Shown here one piece after another: positions 7,600 through 16,154 of a DNA stretch of 28,540 bases. The number at the start of each line of letters is the position of its first letter. Position 1 is the stretch's first letter. A model generated the notes under the pieces. The model was given only the letters and a program-made list of their open reading frames with translations. It made no database searches and was not told where the DNA came from. The position numbers and the translations under genes are program-made. The stretch spans positions 1-28,540 of the forward strand of contig CAJUHY010000035.1 of NCBI GenBank assembly GCA_910585895.1, written 5' to 3'. The stretch is from an uncultured Lachnospiraceae bacterium (GTDB lineage Bacteria > Bacillota > Clostridia > Lachnospirales > Lachnospiraceae).

Positions 7600-10500
7600 T
7601 CACTTCCTGCAATAGGCAAATTTCACCAAAAACGCCTGATTGGCTGCCTGCCCAATCTTCCACTTCCCTCCTTCGGTTATCCACTTCTGGACTGCAAGAA
7701 TATCTTCATGGGTATACTTCCACGTTTCCACCGGTTTCTCATTCTCCAAGATATTTTTCAGGTACGCCATGTTCTCCGGCTCCCTCCAGACAGAATTTTC
7801 CTCCAGCGTATCTAAATATTTCCCGGATATGTAGCGCACATAGTATTGAGGCAGCTTTGCAATCGCTGCATCTTCATCCCACACCACAACTTTCACGGTC
7901 TTGTAAGAGGTCTTGCGGTAGGCATCCGTCACTTGATAGGTAACAGGAAACTCCGCTTTGGATTCTGTCTGCAGCATTAACTCCTGTGGGGCAAAATCTT
8001 TGAGTTCTAATTTTCTGGTAATATCCCCATCTTCTTCGTCCTCAGCCAAGGCACGGCCAATGAGTTCTTCTGCTGTAATCTTCCCTTGGTTCGCCTCCTC
8101 TTTCAGATAATAGAAAACGTCTTCACTGCTGATTCCTGGATAATGATTGTATTTCACTTTCACCGGAATTTGCTTTTTTGTGGTATTGCCCGCGCTGTCT
8201 GTGACGGCAAAGGTCACAAGCGCCTCCACACTCTCGTTTTCCTCCAGTTTCAGATAATAAGTATCAAGCAGGAAGTCTGGCGGCACATCCTCTTCATAAA
8301 TTTTTTCATAGGCTGTCTGGCTATGGTTTCTGGACTCCGGATAAGAAATCTTCACAATGCGCAGTTTATCATTGAGGTCTGGATTTGCCTTCATGTCCCT
8401 GTTATCCTCTTTATCATGTGTTGTCAGATGACTGGTAAGATTCTCTTTTGTAACCTCCTCACCCTCGTAGAATTCCAGCTTTTCCCCAGGAGTCACAGTG
8501 ATAGTTGGACAGGAATCCCATTTTGCCATCAAATTGATGAAATCTATTGCATGGGTTTGGGGGGAATCAGGAACCTTCACTGCACCATCCCATTTCCCCT
8601 GCGCTGCTCTGGCATCTCCCGGAAACCCTGGCAGGACGCGGATAGGTTCTGTAATCTGGTAAGCGCCAATATCCTCTGTGGTACGGTCTGAAACAGCGCC
8701 TATGTGTTTTGCCTTTGCATATACTGACACTGCCCCCTCCTGCTGTTTTTCTGTATAAGTATTTTCTTTATCCATATCTTGCCCCGAGGAACAGCTTACC
8801 ATTTCCCACCCCCGAAAGCTATATTTCACCTGACACTGATACGGCTTATGGCTTACGGTATATTTGGTCTCAGTCTTTTCTTTCCTAAATTCATTATCTC
8901 GGAACTGGTACATATCTTCTAAGGAAACGTCATATTCCAGCATATTGTTTCCCCAAGTTGCTCCAGCGCCGCTATACGCCACATTAACATCTTTGTACCG
9001 AAAGTACCTGCATACATTCCCTGGCTTCTGGACATCTTTCATCTCCGAACACCCTTGGTATCGGTACAGACTGTATTCTCCCTGCCCTTCCTTGTTCCAT
9101 GCGCTGCCTGCAATACTGCTCCCAGGTTCCTTTACTTTAGCTTCCTGGTCTCCCAGCTTCACAAGTGTGCGAAAACGTCCATCTTTGTAATAAATCAGGC
9201 GGTCACATAGTGTTCTGCCATCTTTTTTCACAGTTAGCTGATATGCCGCGCCTTCTGTAACATTAAGGGAAAGCCGCATTCCCGGTAATAATCCGGTATT
9301 TCCGGTTATAGAACCTACAGCCGGAGATGAATTGATTTCTCCTATCTGCGTACCCTGAGGCTGTGCAGTAAGGGAAATACTACACCACAGCTGCCCGGTA
9401 TGTACATGCACTTCCCGGGCGCTTACGTCATAAGTAAGCTTCAAGCCTAAATCTTCGCGGACGTCATCCGATGTTTTCTCAAAATCACAGGGGATATCTG
9501 CATAGTCCTCGCACCCAATCAGGTAATGATAGCGAGCAGTCCAGATTTCATCCCCGATTTCCCCTTTCCGGTTCTCTGCCTCAGCAGTCAAATTTCCATC
9601 GCAATTCACCATCAGTTTCCCCGACTGACTATAATACCCTTGGAACTGATACCCTACCTTTTGCGGCAGCATAATTTGTGCCGCCTCCTGCCTGCATGTG
9701 CTGTCCAGATAGATTCCTTTTGTATACTTCTTGAAAATTTTCGCTGTTCCCGCCTTATCTGGCGAATCTAGCCGGTTATCCAGCTTGACCGTATAAACGT
9801 TTGGCTCCCACTGCGCATATAGCGTGATGTCCTGGTCCGCCGTTGTGAGTCCCGGCGAATAATCTGTAACCAGATAACCTGCCTCCTGGTCAAAAGACTT
9901 TCCTGTGCCATTAGGGTTAGTGTTCCATTCTGCTCCCTCTTTTCTGCTATATCCAACTCTGGACAAACCGAATAAACTGAAATCTGCCGGGATTTTTTTC
10001 ACATTTCCATACGGCCAACTGTCATAATAAAAACCGATGGACTGGACAGCATTCCAAAGGTCAGCAGTCCCGCCATTTGCATGATACCGCACAGTCAGCC
10101 AGTTTGGGCGCCACTGCGCGTACAGCATAATAATCCCTCCGTTTTCTCTGGTCAGGTTCTTCACGTTCACACCCAGGCCATAAGCCTGACCAGTACCGTC
10201 TTTCCTGGTATTCCATCCAGTGAGGGTGTGCCCGGCAAATTTGAACCCATTACCTGGACGCAATGCAAATGTCTTGTCATAAGTTGCGTTCTGTCCAGCT
10301 ACCATACCATCCCCTCCATTTGCATCGTACCTCACCTTATAACTGTTGGGGACGTATTTATACAGGCTGAATTGATGATTGCACTCAGTATCATGGAACT
10401 CATTGTTCCCTCCATCTCTGTCCTTCGTGCAGCCCAGCCATACATGAGAACTGGCTACATAATAGTATCTCTCCGTATTGGGGCAATAAGAAAAATGTCT

Positions 10501-11226
10501 CTCCGTATACGCATACCCCGCATGTCCGTCACCTTCACAGACATAGGGACCGGCAACCAGTCCTGTCAGATTAGTGCCATCCTCCCCGGGAACATCTACT
10601 TCTACGTCAAGGTTCAGATGCGTCACTGTGTTGTCCTTCCCTCCTGGATTGTATGATGTAAACTTCTTTCTCTTGATAGTTTTTCCACGCAGCATTCCAG
10701 TCAACTTGACATTATTCTTCAGTTCCTCTTTTGTCGGGTTCAGCGGGCTGCCCCCCCTTTCGCACTTTATGCTGCCGGTTCTGTATCCGAGCGAAGTATG
10801 ACGGCAGTTGACTTTTCGACTTACTGCCGTATGGTAGCCTTCCTTATTCTCGGGGTACACTGTTTCCCCCTCAAGAAGACTCAGACATTTGCTCTCTTTG
10901 TCCTGATGTACATTTACGAAATCTACACCAGCCGCCCTTGATTCTGCTGCAACTTCCACCGGCTCCGTTGGTTCCATAAGCTCCTTTTTAACTTCCTGCT
11001 CTTGCTTATCCAGTTCCCCTTCCTCTTGTCTTCCTGCTGCGTTTTCTTTCCGTGCCTCTGTCTCCTCCTGGGATATTTCCAATTCCTCCTCTGCTATGTA
11101 GACTTGCGTTTGCCGTTCTTCCTCAACCGCTGACATCCATTGGCCTCTTAAATCGGCCTGTTCTGTCATGGGAACACTCGTTAATAACAGACTAAACGAC
11201 AACAAGATGCTCAAGACATTTTTCAT
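7600..11226 (-). CDS. Large secreted InlB-repeat protein, last gene of the tad-like operon
   Basis: Probable surface or pilus-associated adhesin, 1208 aa. Seen: a signal peptide (about residues 1-24, no lipobox); a Glu/Lys-rich linker (about 33-95); a Cys-containing domain; two clear InlB B-type (Listeria-Bacteroides) repeats near 295-376 and 377-475, with marks YDANGG, GWNTRKDGTG and LYAQW; a degenerate third unit to about 565; Ig-like DUF5011/HYR-type segments near 900-1110 (AVTDSAGNTTKKQIPV, DEEDGDIT, YQVTDAYRKTSYKTVKV); and a helical C-terminus. No LPXTG, SLH or membrane anchor is visible. AAGGAGGA precedes the ATG, and the previous gene ends 12 nt upstream, so it is cotranscribed with the pilus genes. 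A tip or cargo role is inference. Confidence 0.82.
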   Translation of the reverse strand: MKNVLSILLSFSLLLTSVPMTEQADLRGQWMSAVEEERQTQVYIAEEELEISQEETEARKENAAGRQEEGELDKQEQEVKKELMEPTEPVEVAAESRAAGVDFVNVHQDKESKCLSLLEGETVYPENKEGYHTAVSRKVNCRHTSLGYRTGSIKCERGGSPLNPTKEELKNNVKLTGMLRGKTIKRKKFTSYNPGGKDNTVTHLNLDVEVDVPGEDGTNLTGLVAGPYVCEGDGHAGYAYTERHFSYCPNTERYYYVASSHVWLGCTKDRDGGNNEFHDTECNHQFSLYKYVPNSYKVRYDANGGDGMVAGQNATYDKTFALRPGNGFKFAGHTLTGWNTRKDGTGQAYGLGVNVKNLTRENGGIIMLYAQWRPNWLTVRYHANGGTADLWNAVQSIGFYYDSWPYGNVKKIPADFSLFGLSRVGYSRKEGAEWNTNPNGTGKSFDQEAGYLVTDYSPGLTTADQDITLYAQWEPNVYTVKLDNRLDSPDKAGTAKIFKKYTKGIYLDSTCRQEAAQIMLPQKVGYQFQGYYSQSGKLMVNCDGNLTAEAENRKGEIGDEIWTARYHYLIGCEDYADIPCDFEKTSDDVREDLGLKLTYDVSAREVHVHTGQLWCSISLTAQPQGTQIGEINSSPAVGSITGNTGLLPGMRLSLNVTEGAAYQLTVKKDGRTLCDRLIYYKDGRFRTLVKLGDQEAKVKEPGSSIAGSAWNKEGQGEYSLYRYQGCSEMKDVQKPGNVCRYFRYKDVNVAYSGAGATWGNNMLEYDVSLEDMYQFRDNEFRKEKTETKYTVSHKPYQCQVKYSFRGWEMVSCSSGQDMDKENTYTEKQQEGAVSVYAKAKHIGAVSDRTTEDIGAYQITEPIRVLPGFPGDARAAQGKWDGAVKVPDSPQTHAIDFINLMAKWDSCPTITVTPGEKLEFYEGEEVTKENLTSHLTTHDKEDNRDMKANPDLNDKLRIVKISYPESRNHSQTAYEKIYEEDVPPDFLLDTYYLKLEENESVEALVTFAVTDSAGNTTKKQIPVKVKYNHYPGISSEDVFYYLKEEANQGKITAEELIGRALAEDEEDGDITRKLELKDFAPQELMLQTESKAEFPVTYQVTDAYRKTSYKTVKVVVWDEDAAIAKLPQYYVRYISGKYLDTLEENSVWREPENMAYLKNILENEKPVETWKYTHEDILAVQKWITEGGKWKIGQAANQAFLVKFAYCRK

Positions 11227-11238
11227 CCAATTCCTCCT

Positions 11239-11826
11239 TTACTCAAATACTGCTTCAAAAGCTATGTCCTCCTCCGTTACCATGCCATCTTCCAGCCAAA
11301 CGGTGGAATCAGCCTTTCTCCAGCCTTGAAATATACGACCAGATTTCTGCGGCTTGGGTGGTGTGACAACAGCACCGCCCTGATACAGTGTATATTTAGC
11401 ATATACTGCTCCATCCACACGGAACTCTACCATACAGTAACCTTTTTTTTCTGAATATTCTTCCAAAATTACCGTTTTCCGACATACTGCCTGCTTTTGT
11501 CTGGCATTGACTGTCCTGTAGGTTTCTGTTATTTTCACATCCAGTATACCTTTCTTTGTATCGGCGGCAAGAATCTTCACCTCCAGGTCCGCATCGGAGG
11601 AAATATGCAGCAGCAATGCCTGCTGAAAATCTGCAATCAGTTCCTGCGCATTGCCTATCTCATAGCCTCCATGCTTTTTCAGCTGTTCCAGGGTCTGTTC
11701 CACCGCCGTGTTTAACGCTTTATCCGCCTCATTTTCCCGAATGTCTTTGCCACTGACAATCATCACACCGGCAACCACCATAACAGCTGTCGCCAACAGC
11801 GCAATGCCGTAAACCATATGTTTCAT
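11239..11826 (-). CDS. Membrane-anchored extracytoplasmic protein with InlB-like tail
   Basis: A 195-aa protein. An N-terminal hydrophobic segment (about residues 4-26) acts as membrane anchor or uncleaved signal. A charged alpha/beta middle follows, including a pair of Cys (KQAVCRKT and KKGYCMVE). The C-terminal 45 residues resemble the end of an InlB B-repeat: YQGGAVVTPPKPQKSGRIF, GWRKADS, IAFEAVFE. The same repeat class fills part of the 1208-aa protein downstream. Its place in the operon and single N-terminal span suggest a minor pilin or TadE/TadF-like pseudopilin, but I see no diagnostic motif. AAGGAGG precedes the ATG. Confidence 0.72.
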   Translation of the reverse strand: MKHMVYGIALLATAVMVVAGVMIVSGKDIRENEADKALNTAVEQTLEQLKKHGGYEIGNAQELIADFQQALLLHISSDADLEVKILAADTKKGILDVKITETYRTVNARQKQAVCRKTVILEEYSEKKGYCMVEFRVDGAVYAKYTLYQGGAVVTPPKPQKSGRIFQGWRKADSTVWLEDGMVTEEDIAFEAVFE

Positions 11827-11838
11827 GTAACCTCCTTC

Positions 11839-12303
11839 CTATTTGGCATCTACTAAAACAGAGAATCTTCCTGTCCCTCTTTTGCGCTGCCCATCTATCG
11901 CTGACAGAGAAAATGTATACACACCTCTTGTGGGAAATACAGCTTGCCCAGCTTCTTTTTGGTAATATGCCATAGCGCTGTCCCCATTCAGGTCTGTGAT
12001 ATCCAATACCGTAATTCCCACTTTATTTCCCTCTGCGTCAGCTGCTGCAAAGACCTTGGCAATTGAAATAATTTCCCCGGTATCCCACCGTTTTTTACCA
12101 ATCATTTGAATAACCGGAGCCTGTCTTTGGCACAAACCCTCAACTGTCTGGCTGTCTGGCATCTGCGAAAAATCTTCCCCCTGAGTTTCCATGCGCTTTC
12201 CTATCCTGTCAAACAGTGCCGCCCCCACAAGGATTAACACGATGGCCAAAAATACCACTGCTGGAAGAACCATATCTGCTGCCGCTTCAAATACCTTTTT
12301 CAT
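11839..12303 (-). CDS. Minor-pilin-like protein with N-terminal membrane segment
   Basis: A 154-aa protein. It starts MKKVFEAAADM and passes straight into a hydrophobic helix (about residues 11-31), then a soluble extracytoplasmic domain with Gly-rich beta segments. The M-K-x-V-F-E start matches the micro-pilins of the same operon, so the first 30 residues look like a pilin helix with an added globular domain, as in minor pilins. Function is inferred from this and from position. GGAGG precedes the ATG, and the upstream micro-pilin gene ends 9 nt before it. Confidence 0.72.
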   Translation of the reverse strand: MKKVFEAAADMVLPAVVFLAIVLILVGAALFDRIGKRMETQGEDFSQMPDSQTVEGLCQRQAPVIQMIGKKRWDTGEIISIAKVFAAADAEGNKVGITVLDITDLNGDSAMAYYQKEAGQAVFPTRGVYTFSLSAIDGQRKRGTGRFSVLVDAK

Positions 12304-12312
12304 TGCTGCCTC

Positions 12313-12453
12313 CTAACAAATGCTCTGGGAAAAAGCAAAAATCATCTCAAAAGCCTGTCCCGTCGTCAAAAAAGCTGCTGCAAATCCTACCAACAACACA
12401 GAAGATACGACTGCAATTATCATTTTTCCATATTCCTCAAATACTTCTTTCAT
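12313..12453 (-). CDS. Flp-like micro-pilin, 46 aa
   Basis: A short peptide: MKEVFEEYGKM followed by a continuous hydrophobic helix IIAVVSSVLLVGFAAAFL and a short tail ending in Cys. This is the size and layout of a Flp/Tad pilin but without any leader sequence. A GGGAGG ribosome binding site precedes the ATG at 12453. It lies between the 34-aa micro-pilin gene and the minor-pilin-like gene in the same operon. It is short enough to be missed by routine gene calling. Confidence 0.8.
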   Translation of the reverse strand: MKEVFEEYGKMIIAVVSSVLLVGFAAAFLTTGQAFEMIFAFSQSIC

Positions 12454-12528
12454 TATCATCCACCTCCCATAAGTGTTTCCTATTAACATACCAATTCAGT
12501 TCAACAGAACCGTTTCATCCATAAAATG

Positions 12529-12633
12529 TTAGGCCAACAGTAATTCCAACAGAAATGTAAAAATTCCCAGTATACCTGCTCCTGCAATTATATAGATTAT
12601 GGCTCCGCCAAACTCCTCTAACACATTTTTCAA
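12529..12633 (-). CDS. Flp-like micro-pilin, 34 aa, TTG start
   Basis: The peptide begins MKNVLEEFGGA and continues with a hydrophobic helix, IIYIIAGAGILGIFTFLLEL. It is the shortest of three micro-pilin-like products in the operon and shares their MKx(V/I)(F/L)EE(Y/F) start. The only in-frame start with a ribosome binding site is TTG at 12633, with GGAGG 8 nt upstream. A nearer ATG in another frame gives only a three-codon reading. At 34 aa it could alternatively be a small membrane regulator of the complex. Confidence 0.68.
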   Translation of the reverse strand: MKNVLEEFGGAIIYIIAGAGILGIFTFLLELLLA

Positions 12634-12651
12634 TATGGCATCCTCCTTCTC

Positions 12652-12987
12652 CTATTTGGCAAATCCCCGCACCTGATGGTCTGTCACCAGATTAAGCATC
12701 GGTATGGCATATTCATAATGCAGGATAATCTCTGCCATCTTCACATGCTCCTGCGGGTTATAATCCATAGCCCTTACCTCCAGCTCATACCCCGCTTCTT
12801 TTGCCTGCTGCTGACAGGCCTCCATTACCGCCGCATTAAAATTGCTGCATTCAATCTCACTGATTACATCCGCATGGTAATTTCTGGCATTCGCCGACTG
12901 TATTCCGGCAGTCACCACGCCAAGCCCCACCATACCGGTCACCAGCAGAAAAAATATTCCCAGATATGTTTTCATAATCTGTCCCAT
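12652..12987 (-). CDS. TadE-like small membrane protein
   Basis: A 111-aa protein with one N-terminal hydrophobic helix (about residues 6-28, YLGIFFLLVTGMVGLGVVTAG) and an extracytoplasmic part with two Cys (EIECSNF and MEACQQQ) that could form a disulfide. Size, topology and location right after the TadBC-like gene fit a TadE/TadF pseudopilin, but the sequence match is weak. GAGGTG lies 6 nt before the ATG at 12987. Confidence 0.7.
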   Translation of the reverse strand: MGQIMKTYLGIFFLLVTGMVGLGVVTAGIQSANARNYHADVISEIECSNFNAAVMEACQQQAKEAGYELEVRAMDYNPQEHVKMAEIILHYEYAIPMLNLVTDHQVRGFAK

Positions 12988-13003
12988 TCCCTCACCTCTT
13001 TTC

Positions 13004-14518
13004 CTATATCTTCATCTGCCCTAAAAACACCAGCATAAATACCACCATATTTACCACAGTCTGGACAGATACCGTTACCTGGGGAAGATAAAAAATGCCA
13101 TTAATACCGGCAAGGCTCTTCTCATTTGACATCTTCTCCGCCTTATCCATCATCTTGCTGTTGCGCTGCACAAGGATACGGATTTGCGACTGTGCATCCC
13201 CATTACCGGATTCTGATATGGCGTAGAGCATCTTCATGGCAGAAAGCACAGCAGACAATTCAAACATCCTCAGAAATTTTAAATATGGTCCAACGGCATT
13301 CGGCGTACGTTTGAGGCTGTCGGATAGATTCTGCAGCTCGCTCTGCAATACAACAGGCGCATGGTCAATGGTCTTTTCAATGGAAACTTGTACATTATTG
13401 CCCTGCAGAAGCAGCGCCATTTCCATCAGCCATCCCGGAAATACGCGGTTAATCTCCTGTACTACCTTATCGTAGGCAATGCGGTAACCAATCTTATGCT
13501 GATTTAAAAGCAGGACGGCTGCAACCACTGCCAGCGCTGATGCCAATGCCTTTCCTAGCAGGCCGAATAAAATGGCAATTCCCAAAGCAATCCCTGCAAA
13601 AACAAAACTCTTTCCCGCTTCTTTCTTCTCATCATAGCTGCTTATCATTTCAAAGTACCCGCCAATCTTCTCTCCCCCTAAATCCTCCCGAACAATCCAG
13701 CTGCCCGCAATCTGACGGTTTATCTTACAGAAAATTGCTATATTTAATATCAGGTACAAAGTCGTTACGACCTGGGTAACCGGATGACCGACAATCGTAT
13801 ACTGCTCCGGCATGGTACGGTATGCCATATGGAAAATCAGCGCAAGCAGCATTGTCACAAACAGCGAAAAAACTGCACGCATACGAGCCGCTTTTTTATC
13901 TTCCTGCAGCAGAACCACATTGTCTGTCCACACCGCCTTATCCTGCAGCAGCAAGTCAATTCCCTCTTCACAAGTTCCGCCGTTGCTCTCCACAGTCCTC
14001 AGATATTCATGAATGGCACACAAGCGTTTAGCAGGATATGCGTTTTCTATGATTTCCAACGCCTCCCTGTATAGGTCATATCTGTAACTGCCGCATTCTA
14101 TGTAATGGATTGCCTCTCCGATAACTTCATGCATCCTGCCCTCGGCGAACAGTGTACGCGTGTCTTTGAGAGCAATTAATATTTTCTGATTCAGCCGGAA
14201 AGAATACAGCATCTGCTCCATGTAATCTGAAATATCCAAAAACCGCTTGTGCTCATACATCTGTTTGTAACCATCCAGAATGAGAAACGGCAGCGCCATT
14301 ACACAGGCGAAAACCACCGGAACAATCAGATACCAATGCAGACAAAACAACATCCCGCAGCCGATAGCCCCCGCAGCCGAGACAAACAGAAATGCACAAT
14401 ACCTGCCCATGGAAAAATTATAGCCATAGCTGTCAATCTGTTTTTGCAGGTTGCCTGGATGAAACAACTCAAACTTTCCTCTGCTCCTATCCTTGCTCTT
14501 ATCTTTTCTTACTTTCAT
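13004..14518 (-). CDS. Fused TadB-TadC-like inner membrane platform protein
   Basis: A 504-aa polytopic protein that should form the membrane platform for pilus assembly. It looks like two T2SF/GspF-type halves in tandem. Half one (about residues 35-280) has two TM segments near 39-85, a cytoplasmic helical domain (DYMEQMLYSFRLNQKI, EYLRTVESNGG), then two TM segments near 215-265. Half two (about 300-504) repeats this: TM segments near 300-340, a soluble part (INRVFPGWLMEMALLLQGN), and a final TM (VVNMVVFMLVFLG). In most Tad loci TadB and TadC are separate proteins of roughly 300 aa each. Its ATG overlaps the tadA stop by 4 nt (ATGA), implying translational coupling. Confidence 0.8.
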   Translation of the reverse strand: MKVRKDKSKDRSRGKFELFHPGNLQKQIDSYGYNFSMGRYCAFLFVSAAGAIGCGMLFCLHWYLIVPVVFACVMALPFLILDGYKQMYEHKRFLDISDYMEQMLYSFRLNQKILIALKDTRTLFAEGRMHEVIGEAIHYIECGSYRYDLYREALEIIENAYPAKRLCAIHEYLRTVESNGGTCEEGIDLLLQDKAVWTDNVVLLQEDKKAARMRAVFSLFVTMLLALIFHMAYRTMPEQYTIVGHPVTQVVTTLYLILNIAIFCKINRQIAGSWIVREDLGGEKIGGYFEMISSYDEKKEAGKSFVFAGIALGIAILFGLLGKALASALAVVAAVLLLNQHKIGYRIAYDKVVQEINRVFPGWLMEMALLLQGNNVQVSIEKTIDHAPVVLQSELQNLSDSLKRTPNAVGPYLKFLRMFELSAVLSAMKMLYAISESGNGDAQSQIRILVQRNSKMMDKAEKMSNEKSLAGINGIFYLPQVTVSVQTVVNMVVFMLVFLGQMKI

Positions 14519-15615
14519 ACAACCTCCTGTTCCAAGTCCCAGGATGCTTTGACCAGCGCAACGTCCAACGGCTCATAGGCACATGTCTGCGGACAATGAA
14601 AAGGCTCCTCAATCCCGGCGCGGTGCAGCCGTCTCAGGATATCGTCCGGTATCACATCTGATATCTGTTTTCCATCCTCCACCAACAAATAAACAGCATT
14701 CTCTCCATCCACTCTGTCAAAAAAACACATTTGGTCTATATAACGCTCCAACATGCCATTTTCATTCTGATACTGGCGAAGCAATACGCCTACGCTGATG
14801 AATTCATAAATATAATTTTCCAGACGGTCTGCATCTCTGGAACGCCCAATCATATTCATAATCCGGTCCGGCAGATTTCTGAGGTCGTCCAAATGCAGTG
14901 TGGTAAATCCATACACTCCGGTGGACCACTGTTCCAGAAGATACTGCACTTCTGTGGAGCGCGCTTCCGATAAGATAATCCATTTGGGATTCTGCCTGAG
15001 ACAGAGCTTTATCGCCTCTGTATAGCTTAAATCCTTGCTTACCTGAAGCTCTACGCAGTCGTTCTCTGGATTAATTTCATGAAAGTGCATTTCCAGATTG
15101 TCTTCAATGGTAATGGCACGCTGATTGGGTGGGATAAACCTGGAGAAAAATTTAGCACATTCTGTCTTCCCCACGCCTGGCTCCCCGCAGAAAGCAAAGT
15201 TCATTTTCGCTTTCACACAGTTAATCAAAAGGCTCAGAATCTCCACCGTGCAATATCCGCTGTCCAACATGCTCTCTACCGTCTGACGGACCTGCGGAAG
15301 TGATTTGCGGATACAGATACTGCGCCCGGACACCGCAGCCGATTCATGGATAATGCTGATTCTAAGTTCGTTCGTCTCCGCTTCCAGTACATTATTAGCA
15401 CGGTTAAAAGGCTTATTGACCCGATTGGCAATCCTATGGGTAAAACGCTCGATAAACTCCTCCGCAACCTGGATATCCGCTTGATAACGCCCCCGCCTGA
15501 GATCCGTCACCCACAAAGTTTTTCCATTGTAATCTATATCTGTCACATTCTTATCCTGAATATAAGGATAAAAAGGACCAAACTCCTCCTCTGTCAATTC
15601 CCAGTCATATTTCAT
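14515..15615 (-). CDS. tadA: TadA/CpaF-family secretion ATPase
   Basis: Type II/IV secretion ATPase that would power pilin assembly or export. In the 366-aa product the Walker A is GEPGVGKT (residues 144-151), the acidic region TIEDNLEMHFHE follows, the Walker B region is WIILSEAR (212-219), and the His box is TTLHLDD (238-244), all in CpaF order. It is shorter than typical CpaF (about 440 aa or more) because the N-terminal extension is small. A TTG at 15633 is in frame, but GGAGG 5 nt before the ATG at 15615 marks the start. It is the second gene of the operon and overlaps the TadBC-like gene. Confidence 0.92.
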   Translation of the reverse strand: MKYDWELTEEEFGPFYPYIQDKNVTDIDYNGKTLWVTDLRRGRYQADIQVAEEFIERFTHRIANRVNKPFNRANNVLEAETNELRISIIHESAAVSGRSICIRKSLPQVRQTVESMLDSGYCTVEILSLLINCVKAKMNFAFCGEPGVGKTECAKFFSRFIPPNQRAITIEDNLEMHFHEINPENDCVELQVSKDLSYTEAIKLCLRQNPKWIILSEARSTEVQYLLEQWSTGVYGFTTLHLDDLRNLPDRIMNMIGRSRDADRLENYIYEFISVGVLLRQYQNENGMLERYIDQMCFFDRVDGENAVYLLVEDGKQISDVIPDDILRRLHRAGIEEPFHCPQTCAYEPLDVALVKASWDLEQEVV

Positions 15616-15767
15616 TCTCTCCTCCATTCTCAATTCTTCTGAAAGCCCAGGAATTCACATTTTCTTTGGCATTTTTTATATCCCTGAACTTTCCAACTTC
15701 CCAAACTTTTCTGCCAGCCCGAACCTCCTGCCTTCTCAAGCTTTCCCAGAAGCCCGGGCTGCGCAGC

Positions 15768-15929
15768 TTAAGGCATCTTCGTCTGTTTAAACAGGTTACC
15801 GATTAAATCCACAAAAGCCGTGTGTACCGGTCCGTCTGCTGCAAGCAGCAATCCCACAACCGCAATCAGCGCGATGATTGCCACTGCGGTGATGATGATT
15901 CCGCTATACTCTTCAAAAATAACCTTCAT
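15768..15929 (-). CDS. Flp-like micro-pilin, 53 aa, first gene of the operon
   Basis: Probable major pilin subunit. It begins MKVIFEEYSGI, then has a long hydrophobic helix (IIITAVAIIALIAVVGLLLA), then a 22-residue polar tail. The size matches mature Flp pilins (about 50-60 aa). No leader peptide is present: the EEY signature begins at residue 6. A strong AAGGAGGG lies 6 nt before the ATG at 15929; an in-frame ATG at 15935 touches the ribosome binding site and is unlikely. First position in the operon and the strong ribosome binding site agree with high expression. Confidence 0.85.
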   Translation of the reverse strand: MKVIFEEYSGIIITAVAIIALIAVVGLLLAADGPVHTAFVDLIGNLFKQTKMP

Positions 15930-16154
15930 GCCCATCCCTCCTTTCCACAGATATTCTGTTACTGCCGCAGAAAGGCAGGTAACATTGTTCCTTCATTCAT
16001 GCATTGGTAATTGGCGAATGATTTGCCAACTGATAATGAATTCCACCTGACTATCCATATAAACTTTCACAAAAGATAAATATACTGGAATTCTTATGCA
16101 GAAATAAAAAGATATTTTGTGCCGGCACAGAGAGCACCGGCGGCTGGAAAATAT
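15930..16154 (-). other. Hairpin-rich 5' leader of the tad-like operon
   Basis: About 225 nt without a convincing gene between the predicted transcription start and the first pilin. It contains a hairpin GTTACTGCC/GGCAG-g-TAAC (about 15958-15982) about 20 nt before the ribosome binding site, a hairpin TTGGC/GCCAA (about 16011-16027), and a 12-bp palindrome TGTGCCGGCACA (16118-16129) that can also pair with CACCGGC next to it. I do not recognise a known riboswitch class. Confidence 0.5.

Noticed and set aside
8086..8691. 201-codon plus-strand frame opposite the 1208-aa protein gene
   Set aside because: Shadow frame: no ribosome binding site, and the opposite strand is a well-supported coding region.
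15605..15739. 44-codon minus-strand frame with a TTG start between the first pilin gene and tadA
   Set aside because: No convincing ribosome binding site, a very basic non-hydrophobic product, and its end overlaps the tadA start. It may be chance, although the 134-bp gap is longer than others in the operon.
15930..16154. Possible c-di-GMP (GEMM) riboswitch before the pilus operon
   Set aside because: The conserved GEMM core sequences are not visible in the leader, only unrelated hairpins.
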